Assembly (NCBI GenBank): GCA_025677825.1 | Contig: JAIXMO010000105.1 | Location: 1 to 34,177 of the forward strand | Direction: 5' to 3' | Length of the DNA: 34,177 bases | DNA from: Helicostylum pulchrum | Taxonomy: Eukaryota > Mucoromycota > Mucoromycetes > Mucorales > Mucoraceae | Shown here: positions 21,841 through 32,346 of the stretch, piece after piece | Layout: the number at the start of each line of letters is the position of its first letter | Position numbering within the stretch: position 1 is the stretch's first letter | Position numbers and translations under genes: made by a program | The notes under the pieces: generated by a model | Seen by the model: only the letters and a program-made list of their open reading frames with translations | Told to the model about the DNA's origin: nothing | Databases searched by the model: none

Positions 21841-23038
21841 AGTAGGACTATAATATTTTACCGAATCGTATCCCTTTTCCTTTTCTTCAATAAAGAACCT
21901 ATTTTTGTCTTTTACTGAAACCTTTTGCTTTTTACTCTCATTGCTATCACTTTCATCTTCCTGCGAAGTTCTTTTCTTTGAAGAAGTAGTCGAATCACTT
22001 TGAAAACTATAACCCCATTCAAAAGGCTTTTTTAATTTAAATCGATCAGGATGCTCTTTGAAATAAATGAGCGTAGCAGCGAAATGTTTACAGCTTCCTG
22101 TTCTGCCAACAGCACAATCACAAGACCCCTTTTGAATAGATGTATCCAGGTCAAATACGACAGAGATATAGTGAATAGTTGACGAACTGATTTTGGCTCG
22201 GGCTTCGATAGTAACACAGTTATTGTCTAGGTCGTAACCAGTATCGAAAATGGTATCAAGTATCAATCGTCCCTTTTCGTATGATCTCATGTTGTTCAGA
22301 AATGATTGGATTTTTTCGGTCGTCATAGATTGTGCTACTCTTTCAAATATGTCGGTCAATGCGTCCTGTTCGTCTTCGGTAGTATCATCTTTGGGTATAT
22401 ATTCCATCATTAATTTTGCCCAATTATTAAATACATCTAACGACTGTATATAAAAAGTAAGTTACTGCTACACTTTTTTCTAAAAAAAAAGAAACACATA
22501 CCTGAGCAGAAACTCTGTGCACCGTGCCATCGTTGCCAATGGGCTCTGAAATAGTAAGAGGACCAGTATTATCAAGTGTTAATAAAGGTATCTTGTATTT
22601 CTCTGGTACAGTTTCAATGCCTCTATAAATAACTGGGGGTTAATTATCTTGACTCTACAGTCTCATAGTACCTAATTTATATATGAATACTGGAAGTTGA
22701 CATAGTTTTTTCTTCTGAAAAAAAGTTTTTTTCCTTACAGTGTATCAGGAGAAATATAATGAAAAGTATCAACAGCTTTACGATTTATCTTTTTTAAATA
22801 AATCAAACTAGTTTTGCAGTTAGTTTTTAGTTTTTCATAATTTGCTGATGTAAAAAACTTACAACATATCTTTCCACTTTGATTCGTTATAAATAGCCAT
22901 GGTGTTAAGGTATACCACCTTGATGTTTAAATTGTTTTGTGAGAATAAATCGTCATTGGCTCCTTTGAGCATGATTGAATTCGAGTAACATATATGATGT
23001 CTATGCTGAATTCTAAACATGATAAAAACGGTTAGCTT

Positions 23039-23071
<33 letters not shown>

Positions 23072-24108
23072 GGGTTGAATTACGTACTGAGCAAGACAAT
23101 TTGTTAAAGTAGTTCTTTCAGAATTAAAATAGTCTAGAATATAGTAATAAATTGGCAAAGGAGATCCAAACGATTCTACTGAATCTTTAAGCGCTTTTCT
23201 ATGTCGTGCTAATAAATCTTCTCTTCTAAGAAAATCAGAAAAAAAAAAAAAGAAGTTAATATATGACAGCTCATGCAAAATATATATGTGTATACCTTTC
23301 TTGTAATGTATTTTTGATACTATCTCCGTACAATTTACATTCGTCAATAATCCATATCATTGTACTACAAATAAAAAAAACAAATTAGCGTTTAAGATCA
23401 ATAAACTAAATCGTAAATGAATTAGTTACCTCGGGGATGAACTGGAAGCATTGATCAAACCCTTAATAGCACTATCGATTCCCTTGTTGAAACATAGTCC
23501 TTCATCTAAATTGAAGGTTACCATATCCTTTGTCAGGTCCACAATCAATGCTCTCTTGTTAAACTTTTCATCGGATATAACACAATTTTCATTAAACTCT
23601 GTCCAATCTGAACAACCACTTTTAACAGTAGGAGGAGCCGACGAGACAAAGTATTCTGTATCAAGAGGTAAAGCACAACGTCTCTTCCACAACTGGTCGC
23701 CCAGTCCCGCAGACCATCCTAATACTAAATTGGTCTGGTACTCGGTTGTAGGGATAGCAAGACAGTAACAAGAAAGTGTCGGTCTACTCTTCTTCATAAG
23801 GTTAATAATTGTTTCTTGTCTTTTGATCGTACATGGCGTCATGAAATGAACTGCAACTTTCTTTTTTTCATTCTAAAACAACTAATATTAGGAGAAGGTT
23901 TTTTTGTTATTAAAATGAAGAAAAAAAAACTTACGGAATCCATAACTTGAAGAATGAATCGAGCAATGTGTCTAGAGTTCATTGGTTTATTGTCGTCGTC
24001 AGGACAATAAAGAGCATGAGACTCTTGTAAATATTTATGGTAAAATAAGGCAGCAATAGCAGGAGTGGATTGCAGCCATAGAACGTCAAAGTCTTTAAAG
24101 ACGTCCAT
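20582..24108 (-). CDS. SWIM zinc-finger protein with TQxY repeats and SIM-like motifs (unknown function)
   Basis: Ten minus-strand exons (24108-23935, 23872-23430, 23364-23296, 23225-23088, 23012-22863, 22807-22739, 22622-22502, 22443-21862, 21761-21657, 21595-20582) join in phase to 954 residues. Residues 1 to ~480 match nothing I recognise. At 496-508 lies a SWIM zinc finger, CDC-x7-CKH (C496, C498, C506, H508), which usually binds DNA or protein. A K/S-rich segment and a long serine-rich region follow. At 735-869 a tandem array holds thirteen units of the form TQxY (one reads IQPY, one TQQC), including two copies of a 42-residue higher-order repeat (741-824). After it come hydrophobic-acidic motifs (IVVIA and VIEIFSSSS, 882-898) and the extreme C-terminus IVYLDDDYSE, both like SUMO-interaction motifs. 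The exon 6 assignment (69 nt) is least certain, and the following intron is long (116 nt). Confidence 0.75.
20840..21244 (-). repeat. TQxY-coding tandem repeat array
   Basis: In-frame minisatellite inside exon 10 of the SWIM gene. Units of about 30-36 nt encode [S/A/E]-[T]-Q-x-Y plus a 6-8 residue acidic/aromatic spacer. Two adjacent 126-nt blocks (21226-21101 and 21100-20975) encode near-identical 42-residue segments, showing recent tandem duplication. Confidence 0.9.
21791..21837. repeat. CT/GA microsatellite in an intron
   Basis: About 47 bases of pure TC (GA on the coding strand) lie inside the 100-nt intron 21762-21861 of the SWIM gene. If the intron were retained, it would encode an alternating Arg-Glu tract followed by a stop. 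Confidence 0.9.
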
Positions 24109-24290
24109 ATGCGTAGTAAAATTATAAAGAAGAAGAAGCTGATTTTTAAAATCATGGTTTTTTTTTTAAAAAAATATAAACGTTTTTATTCTAGTGGAGG
24201 CTTTTTTTTTTTTCTTAAAAGTATGGAAAAAAAACAGAGAGAAAAGGGTAATTCTACATGAGGATCTGAGCTGTGGTATTTTAACGTAGT

Positions 24291-27200
24291 CTAGACGAGA
24301 TCAATGGCTTCTTCAATATCGTCAGCAGTATGAACAATACGATATGATCCAGCAGATCTCGTAATACCCAAACCCTTTTTACGAATCATCTTTTTAATTT
24401 CGTCTGCCCAAAATACAGTACTTGTGACCATAATAATCTTTGCTAACTCATATAAAGAGAGTGCTTCGGTTTGAAAAATGCTTTGGAAAAATGGAACATA
24501 AATAACAAACATTTGTGCCAAAAGAGATCCTCCTACAGCTAAGTTAAACATTTTGTTGGAAAAGAAACCAACTGTGAATATCGATTGCTTTTCTGATCTA
24601 CAGGCTAAAGCATTAAACATATCAAAGAATACAAAGGTGGTAAACGTCTATATTAAAAAAGAGTTAGTGATTATTAAAAGAAACGAGACTGTCTATATAA
24701 ATTAATTTACCATGGTTGCGTCCTTGTTGGTAACGACGCCATCAGCCATTTCAGAAATATACATAAACATAGTACCCGTAGTGACAATAAATGCAGCAGT
24801 TAAAACACGGGTAATCAAAGGTCTAGTTAAAATGTTAGAATTACGAGATCTTGGAGGCTTCTTCATGATTTCAGGATCCACAGGTTCAACACCGAGAGAT
24901 TGAGCAGGAGGACCATCCATAATGATATTAATCCAAAGAATTTGCATGGGATTTAAAGGTGTCTTGAGACCAAATAATGTAGAGATAGCAATTAAAGAGA
25001 GAGCAGAAATACTTGTACTTAATTGGAAAGTTAAGAAATTTTGAATATTATAAAAGATGGCCTTTCCTTCCTCAATAGCATGTAAAATAGTAGAGAAATC
25101 ATCATCAACCAAAATCATATCAGAGGCTTCCTTTGAAACATCTGTACCACTTTTACCCATAGAAATACCGATATCAGCCATTTTCAAAGCAGGTGCATCA
25201 TTCACACCATCACCAGTCATTGCAACAACTGAACCAGTTTCTTGGAACGCACGAACAATAGCTAATTTATGCTTTGGTGTAGTACGAGCAAAAACAGATA
25301 CGGTATGGATCATTTCTTGAAGTTGACGATCAGACATATTTTCAATATCGTAACCAGTTAAACAACTTCCTTTAGCGTTTGTAGGGATACATAAACGACG
25401 AGCGATAGACATGGCTGTAGCTTCAGCATCACCAGTGATCATAACTACCTTGACACCACCTTGAATTAACTTCTTAATGGCATCACCTACACCGGGACGT
25501 GGAGGATCATGAACAGCTAAAAACCCAGTATAACATAAATCATTTTCATTTTCTCCAAAAGCCGTACTGAGTACACGAAGACCATGAGAACTCATGGCTG
25601 AAACGTGTTGGACCACAGATTCCTTTAATGCTGGTGTAAAAGGTACCCTGGTATAACCAGAAGTATAATAGGTTGTACATTTATCCATGATTACTTCGGT
25701 TGCACCCTTGATATAAATTGTTCCGGCAGAATTATGATCATCTTTTTCACGACAGGTAACTGACATATATTTGACATCTGAGTTAAAGGGTACTTCATCA
25801 AGACGATCGTAATGCTAGCAATAATATATTAGTTTTTTTTTGTTAATTAAATAAGTATAAAAAAAAGTAAAAATATTTACCATACGCTCGTCCTGCATAC
25901 CACTACGAAGTACTACATCTAATAACGCCATTTCAGTGGGCTGACCGAAAACTTTGCCACCTTCACCAATTTGAGAATTGTTACACAAGTTACCTAAATA
26001 GAATATATTTCTGCATTAGACATTATAATTTATTTTGTCGATCTCAACAACATACCAATGCGAAGTGTTTGACGCAAAGCTTCCGACATATTTTGAGGTA
26101 CTTTATATTCATAATCAAAAGTTTCTTGGTTTTCAGCAGTGAAGACATTGGTGACGGTCATTTGATTGACAGTCAAAGTACCAGTTTTATCAGCACAAAC
26201 AACATTGACACTACCTAATGTTTCAACGGAAGGTAATTGTTTCACAATAGCCTTTCTATTTGCCATACGAAGTACACCTAAAGCCAAAGTAACGGTAACA
26301 ACAATAGGTAAGCCTTCAGGAATGGCAGCGACGGCCAAACTAACACCGATAGTAAACATATCCAACCAACTTCTCTTTTGAATTACACCAACTAATACAA
26401 TGACACCAATGACAGCAAATGAGAACATACTCAATTGCTTTCCTAAATCATTCATACTGATTTGAAGGGGGGTCTTTCTAACCTCTACTTCTTGCATCAA
26501 GGCAAATACATGACCAAATTCAGTGCTCTTTCCAGTAGCAACAACAATACCTTCACCACGTCCTTGACGTACAAGTGTACCCATAAATGCAATATTCTCT
26601 CTTTCGTTCAATGCTAATTCTCCAAACGAAGTAGATGAGATAGCTTCCGAAATCTTACGACGAGGTCTATTTTCTCCTGTCAAATTGGATTCGTCAATTT
26701 CTAAGCCAACACAGTTTGTTAATCTACAATCTGCTGGAATACGATCACCAAAACCGAAATGAACAACATCACCAGGAACCAAGTCATTTGCTAAAACATC
26801 GCAAAGTTGACCATCTCTACACTTTTCTTTTCAATACCAGTTTTTTTTTCGGTTTTTTTTTCTTTTCTTTTCTTTTCTTACCTAACTAAATGACAGTGAT
26901 GTGGTACCAATTTATTTAAAGCCTCCAATGACTTTTCCGATCGATATTCTTGAATAAAAGCAACTATATACAATATATTAATTAAACTATTCCTCTATAC
27001 TCTGGATTCTTTCTTTTTTCTTTTTTTTTTTACCTGTAACTACAATCATAATGGCCTACAGAAGAAGAATACGTCAAAAAAAAAAAAAAAAAAATTGGGT
27101 TGTATGCTTATATGTTTAACACGCTACCATGGTGATACTGATAGCATCATCAATTTGACCCATAAGAACAGAGATAACAGCGGAACCGAGAAGTAACAAG

Positions 27201-27418
27201 ATGAGAGGATCTTTAAAAGAACCTATAAACTTACTGAAAAGAGACTCTTCATCGTCAGCTTCTAATTCGTTCGAGCCATACAGTGCACGCAATCCGAGCA
27301 CATCAGAAGAATATAAACCTCGATTGGGATCAGTATTAAAATCACTTGCCACTTGTTCGACAGATTGACGAGATGCTTTCGCTGAGGGTGTTGTCTTTCC
27401 TACCGTTAACGTCGACAT
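24291..27418 (-). CDS. pmr1: Golgi Ca2+/Mn2+ P-type ATPase (Pmr1/SPCA)
   Basis: Seven minus-strand exons (27418-27128, 27055-27034, 26963-26882, 26816-26056, 25993-25881, 25814-24711, 24647-24291) give 909 residues, the usual SPCA length. Motifs in order: N-terminal [72 protein letters not shown] in M4 (298-302), the phosphorylated DKTGTLT (Asp341), KGA (~459), [22 protein letters not shown] (623 onward) and [16 protein letters not shown] in M6. The wording (DGPPAQSLG, single M4 site) is SPCA rather than SERCA. It pumps Ca2+ and Mn2+ into the Golgi and supports glycosylation and calcium homeostasis. Exon 2 has only 22 nt. The start at 27418 is the first ATG; a G12/C12 tract lies just upstream. 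An N-terminal EF-hand as in yeast Pmr1 is not evident. Confidence 0.95.
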
Positions 27419-29290
27419 TTTATTATTATTATTTATTATATTAGAAAGGGGGGGGGGGGATTCCAATTTTCCTCTCTTTTTTTTTCTTTTTTCTATTTAC
27501 AAAGCAACACACGAAACCGAAAAAAAAAATAGGACAAAAAGGGCAAAAGGTAATTTATTTGGAATTACACGACATGAAATACTTCATTTAAAACAGCGTA
27601 ATTTATTTTTTTCTTTGTTCAACAAGTGCTTTTGAGAATAATAAAAACAAGTCCTACATTTTACTCCTTTAACTTTATTCATAAATAGCTTTGTTTAATC
27701 CAATAATTATTTTTCTTTTTTTAAAAAAAGAATCCTGATCTAGGCTAGAAGAAGGGGTAAAAAAAGATATACAGTTAAAGATGCCACATAGAAAAAAAAC
27801 AATTAATTTCCCCACCAATCATATATTGAGACGCGTACAGTTAGTATTAACGTACATCTTTTTACTTGACCTCAAAAAGTATACCTTTAAATATCACACC
27901 CCCAAAAATTGGCGTCTCCGCAGTCCTCTACAAGTTATTCGTCTAATATAAAAACTACCAGTTGTTTGGCTTGGTAAAGGAAATTTATACCTATCCTTCT
28001 TTTTCCTTCCGAGTAGTTATCTTTTAACTTTGACAAGACATGTATAAACATTCCGAACTTCAAATGATTTGACAATAGTCACTTGTTATCGGTTACCAAA
28101 AAAATCAGATCAAAGCTAAAAAGTATAGCTACTCTCTCTCTCTCTTTAAAAGAAACTGCTACTACTAGAAACTCGTATGTCTTGCTACAACACTATTTCA
28201 GTAACTTTTTTTATTGTTACACGGTACTTCGGTAAAAAAAATTAATAATCTATTGTTTGTTATCTCCTCTTTTTATTGTTATCAAATTAAAATTAAAAGC
28301 CCCAATGGAAAACACTTTTTCTTAAACCTGAAAAAAATTCGGTGCTGACAGTAGCCCTTATTTCCACATATTCATGCGGTGATTAGTAAAGGGAACGTCT
28401 ACCTAATTTCTCTTTTAATGTCTCATTTACGTTCAAGTGGTTCTGTCCGTAGTAGACCCCTTGGCGATATCCCTTACCCCTTAACTTACCGAATAAAGTC
28501 TATTAAAATTGTACAAACCTTTTAAACCGGAAGATAGCTGACCCAGTTCTTTTGTGGCAAAGAAAGTAACGAAATGGCTTCAAAGTAAAGGACGAGTAAA
28601 TTTTTTAGTGAGACGAGTTGAGAAAGTATCGTGTAACTCCATTTGGTATCACTTTTACACGCTAGTTTTTTCCATCTTGATATCTTTGGAGGTTATTAGC
28701 TTTTTGTAGTATAAAAGCAGAATAAGCCATTACTATAGAAAGAGGAGCCTACAGCTGCTACCCCCAGAAAATCCTACTTTTCTGTTCGAAACATCATCTC
28801 GAACGTATCATTAACTACACCAAACAGGTTATGTCTGTCCTGTATTTTATTATTTCTCTTCCTTGTCAATACCCCCACCTCCGCCAACATAACAGCTAGG
28901 ATAATTGAAGGCGTTTACAAAAAGAAATTCAGACGTACTGTTTTCCAGTTCAACTTGACCAATGAAACGGACTGCGAAATTTACTATATTATAACCAAAA
29001 AATCAAATAAAATGCTTGGGAGATCCTGAACGGAATATAACAGTAGAATATATGATTTATTAAATATTTATCTTGGGCTAGTAGCACGAAGTGACACCTT
29101 CATAATTAATACATCCTTCGTGGCGGTTGAAGATCTTCGTGACTTTTAATCACTAACCCTACTCACCATTGGAAAATGCAGTATTTGGAAGCTGATTTTT
29201 TTCCAGTGTTTAAACTAAATTGAGCATGGATACTGATGATAAAACGTGTTGTAGTTTTCAAAACTGTACAAGCTTTGGAAACCTTTTTAG
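27419..29290. other. Gene-poor region between pmr1 and the retroelement
   Basis: About 1.9 kb without a supported gene. The first few hundred bases are the pmr1 promoter and leader, with a G12 tract at 27448-27459 (C12 in the transcript sense). The rest lacks long frames. A short CT run occurs at 28132-28145. The right part may include the 5' end of the degraded LINE, but I see no protein-level proof. Confidence 0.45.
27448..27459 (+). repeat. Poly-G tract upstream of pmr1 start
   Basis: Twelve G residues (C on the coding strand), 30 bases before the pmr1 ATG and followed in transcript sense by ATA/AAT trinucleotides. It is probably within the 5' UTR. Confidence 0.8.
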
Positions 29291-30313
29291 AGTGCATCTA
29301 CTTTTAAACCTTCAACTTTTAGCTCCGATTTCCCCCCTTTTTTTCTTTTTGATAAAACGCGATGGCAAACCCTTTTAAACATAAAACAATCAGATGGAAT
29401 TGGTTATGAACGGTCCAAGTACCTCGCCGTACAACTTTACCTTCCTTGTAAAGCCCTTGAGGGTGAAGGAAATGTTATTCAAGTTAAACTGTCGGGCACT
29501 CTTTTAATTGATAAAAACGAGATTTTATCGACCCTTCGTGAAACTATGTCTCACCTTGGCGAGATTATCGACTTAGGATTGTATCATAAATCTGATATGG
29601 GATGGTTCATGGGTACTGGTTATGCGATCCTTCGACAAGATCCCGAAAATAATTACTCTACTCTTAGCCACAAATTACCTTGGGGAGATACTGGTGCTTT
29701 CTTCCATGCAACATTTCCAGATATGCCGGCGTGGTGTCGCTATTGTCACGAGGATGGTCACACGAAGTATGATTGAAGTAAATCCCTTGCAAGTATCCTA
29801 TGTTTTGCCTGTGATCAATTTGGACATCGACAAGCAGAATGTCCCAGATCACGAAATGTCAAATCAAAGTTTCGTGCTCCTAAAAAGCCTAGAAAAACAC
29901 CAACCACCAGCGAAACCATCATGCCTGCTAGTATCGAATTACAGAAATCAAAGTATGCTCCTACCGTAGCGGCTCGGGTGACGACACTTATTCTGTTCAC
30001 CATTACCAATACCGTATTTACACACGATAGCAGCGACGAGGATTTCACCCCTAACAACCTAGAAGAGGAAAAAAGCGATGTCGATTTGGAAGACAGTGAC
30101 GAAAAAATGGCATATAGTCAAACTTCCAGTGCCAACAATATACCTAACGTCGAAGAGCCCACCATCGAACACTTTAATGATGATATGAATCTAGACTGGA
30201 CGCAGAACCAATCACCACCTATTAATTTTACTTTTCAACATCTGAACACTTCGCCCCACATAACACCTAGCAGAGCACCTTCATTACGAATGTATGTATC
30301 GGACCCACCCTAA
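29291..30313 (+). pseudogene. LINE ORF1 (gag-like, zinc knuckles), one internal stop
   Basis: One frame is open from 29291 to 30313 except for a single TGA at 29774-29776. Before the stop: GLYHKSDMGWFMGTGYAIL and HKLPWGDTGAFF, an ORF1 core typical of zygomycete LINEs, then knuckle 1 as C-x2-C-x4-H-x4 with the TGA exactly where the last Cys is due. After it, knuckle 2 is intact (CFACDQFGHRQAEC), then a basic segment and an acidic serine-rich tail. ORF1 proteins bind the element RNA. There is no ATG near the left edge of the open frame, so the true start is lost or upstream. Confidence 0.7.
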
Positions 30314-30354
30314 CCAGGTTCGGATCCTGCCTATACATAACGCTCTCACCAGTA

Positions 30355-30573
30355 ATGAATAAAAAAATCGTTCTTAATTATGCCTCATTAAACTGCAACA
30401 GTTTAGTTAAGACCGGCTCACAATCAACCCAATCATCATATATTCGCTTTTTACGACTTCAACAGTTCGAAATTCTATCCTTACAAGAAACTAACACTTC
30501 TTACTCTACTATTCCTTCCATTACTATGCAACTACAGTCGATCCAAAATTTTGAACAAAATACTATGGTCTAA
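30355..30573 (+). pseudogene. LINE ORF2 N-terminal fragment (endonuclease start)
   Basis: The ATG-led frame encodes 72 residues resembling the start of an APE-type endonuclease: hydrophobic beta strand with Asn (ASLNCNSL), a helix (YIRFLRLQQFEIL) and the QET motif carrying the catalytic Glu. The frame stops at 30571-30573. A coding-like continuation (YFSPNHSLTLVDTTP) appears in another frame from about 30570, then a further stop, so the copy carries at least one frameshift plus stops. Confidence 0.6.
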
Positions 30574-30799
30574 TATATTTTTCTCCTAACCATTCATTAA
30601 CATTAGTTGATACCACACCATAAACACTTATGATTTCCTATATCAAACTCGCCAAATACAAACCAACTTTCATTACCGTAGTACGTATAACCGATCAAGA
30701 GCTTCATGCATGATAACCGATAACCATACTTTGTACCCTTACAACATCTTCACTATTTCCCAATGTGATAATGGCCATGACATATCTGACTATAAGGCT

Positions 30800-31120
30800 A
30801 TGTCCGAAGTTTTCCGAGAAATTGCATTGAAAATATTTGATGAAGAAGATAGTGATATAGAAGAAGATGAGATTGTAGGCTCTTTGAAAAAAAAATTCAT
30901 CGAGAACCAAATACAAAAGTGCAAGTCAGAAGGCGAAATAATCAAAATACTCCAATCAATACTTAACTTGTATGGTAATGATGTGGAAATCCCTGTTATA
31001 AACAACTCCCAATTGAACAAACTTTTAGAGCTGTCGGTAAATCAGCTTCTTCCAGCAATTACCCGTGTAAATGAGCATGTCGTTTCATCATTGAAGCAGA
31101 CATTCTCTTCATATGTTTAA
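30800..31120 (+). CDS. Hypothetical protein fragment, acidic/helical
   Basis: From an in-frame ATG at 30809 (MSEVF) the frame encodes about 100 residues with a helical, acidic composition (FDEEDSDIEEDEIV, then amphipathic helices, ending SLKQTFSSYV). I do not recognise it. The frame is open further upstream (from 30710) without coding character. Coding-like sequence resumes after the stop (FTICMYNSSW in the same frame), so it may be the front of the broken gene at 31235-31925 rather than a complete gene. Confidence 0.35.
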   Translation: MSEVFREIALKIFDEEDSDIEEDEIVGSLKKKFIENQIQKCKSEGEIIKILQSILNLYGNDVEIPVINNSQLNKLLELSVNQLLPAITRVNEHVVSSLKQTFSSYV

Positions 31121-31234
31121 TACATTTTTACAATCTGCATGTACAATTCAAGCTGGTAAAAAAAAAGTTGTTTACCAATAAAATTTCCCCTACGATTCAA
31201 TTTTTTTTTACAGATTACATATTTTGGTTAGAAA

Positions 31235-31736
31235 TGCTAATTTTCTGTTGTTATTCAGTAAAAAAAACACAAGAGTGATTGAGTTTGCGATACAAAAAAT
31301 GGCCTATGATGAACCTTTTTTTTTACCAGTTGTAAAAAGTTATACAAGTGGTCGAATGGAATATGAAGATTTTAAACAAGAGTAAAGACAGTATTCTTTA
31401 TTGAGAAATCAATTTTATGTGATACAAGGTAGCACATCCTAATATGAACTAGGATGCGATGCTACAAACTATTTTGGATAGACCAGGTACAATGTTTTTG
31501 ACAATGAACACCCATGAGGATTTGCGTAATAGAAAACATCCCAGCGGTTCCATCTATAAAATAATAAAAAAAAGAAGTATGATATACCACTCTTGACATT
31601 TACTGAAATATAGAAAGTTAAAAAAGACGTCTTTTATAACCATTGCTTTGAAATTACACGACAAGTAACATTTCTTGGCTATAAAACAATCAGAAGCATA
31701 CCTATGATTTTGAAAATACCATATACTTCGACACAA

Positions 31737-31771
<35 letters not shown>

Positions 31772-31925
31772 ATGGAAGTTAACTGAATTCACTCGCTGTC
31801 AAACCTTGAAACAAGTGCTGGAATCATGCAGGAATTTTTTTTCTGAGATAGACATAAAAAAAGTGGTAGACGGATCAGTCTACAAGCTTAGCGTCACTTC
31901 ACAGAATGTTTGGTTACAAGTTTAA
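31235..31925 (+). pseudogene. Broken plus-strand gene of unrecognised family
   Basis: A chain of coding-like segments runs through changing frames: TRVIEFAIQKMAYDEPFF and SGRMEYEDFKQE, TAA, RQYSLLRNQFYVIQGSTS, TAA, YELGCDATNYFG, a frame change, RPGTMFLTMNTHEDLRNRKH and PSGSIYKIIK, another change, KVKKDVFYNHCFEITRQVTF, a T31 tract, and KLTEFTRCQTLKQVLES with a final ...LSVTSQNVWLQV stop at 31923-31925. Residue composition is clearly protein-like, yet at least three stops and two frame changes exist. Some could be introns, but no set of splice sites removes all the breaks. The family is unknown to me. Confidence 0.45.
31739..31769 (+). repeat. Poly-T tract (31 nt)
   Basis: Thirty-one T residues interrupt the coding-like segments of the broken gene at 31235-31925. 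It may be an intron polypyrimidine tract that has expanded, or an inserted reverse poly-A tail. Confidence 0.8.
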
Positions 31926-32346
31926 AACCACAATCGTATTTGTTTTAAACCCCCCCCCCCAAAAACTGATTTAAAGTATCCTTTACATATCATGTATCAA
32001 AAAAACCAATGTCAATCTGTGAATGCAATATGAAAAGAAAACGAGCCTTCTAATCAGAATACCTATATAGCACAAAAACTATGTTTTATCAATTTGATCC
32101 TATATTCCCAATGGCACCTATATTGTAAGCCACATACAAATTTTTGAGATCGACCTTTTTATTATCAACATTGGATAATCAAGGTAGTTCAAAAATGATA
32201 TTGATGTCACTGATTACAAAACTGTTTTTTATTTTTTATGTAACTTGATTCTTATTCTTATTGTTATCATACCAATGATATTAAAGGAGTTCTTGAAGTT
32301 TTTGATATCGGCAAGGTTTTGATTTTTCAAAATGTTTCAGTTGTCA

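Larger units (their letters stand above)
29291..30660 (+). mobile_element. Degraded non-LTR retrotransposon (LINE) remnant
   Basis: Two adjacent plus-strand reading frames have the layout of a fungal LINE: a gag-like ORF1 with two CCHC zinc knuckles, then 41 bases, then an ORF2 start with an endonuclease-like N-terminus (NYASLNCNSL, LSLQETN). ORF2 breaks off within ~220 bases by stop and frameshift. No reverse transcriptase domain, target-site duplication or poly-A tail was identified, so this is a truncated, dead copy. Confidence 0.7.

Noticed and set aside
21780..21861. Exon reading through the GA microsatellite (Arg-Glu repeat tail)
   Set aside because: A GT-AG splice removing it joins two phase-0 exons and keeps the long C-terminal frame, so the default model treats it as an intron. 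Retention is kept only as a finding.
22623..22738. Extra exon within the 116-nt intron of the SWIM gene
   Set aside because: A coding-like stretch (KLCQLPVFIYKL) exists, but neither phase nor splice sites allow it without a stop; a single longer intron is simpler.
20582..24108. SWIM protein as a domesticated MULE transposase
   Set aside because: SWIM fingers occur in MULE transposases, but I could not find the DDE core motifs or spacing in the N-terminal half.
29815..30057. Minus-strand 80-residue frame over the LINE ORF1
   Set aside because: Antisense shadow of the zinc-knuckle frame, with no family resemblance.
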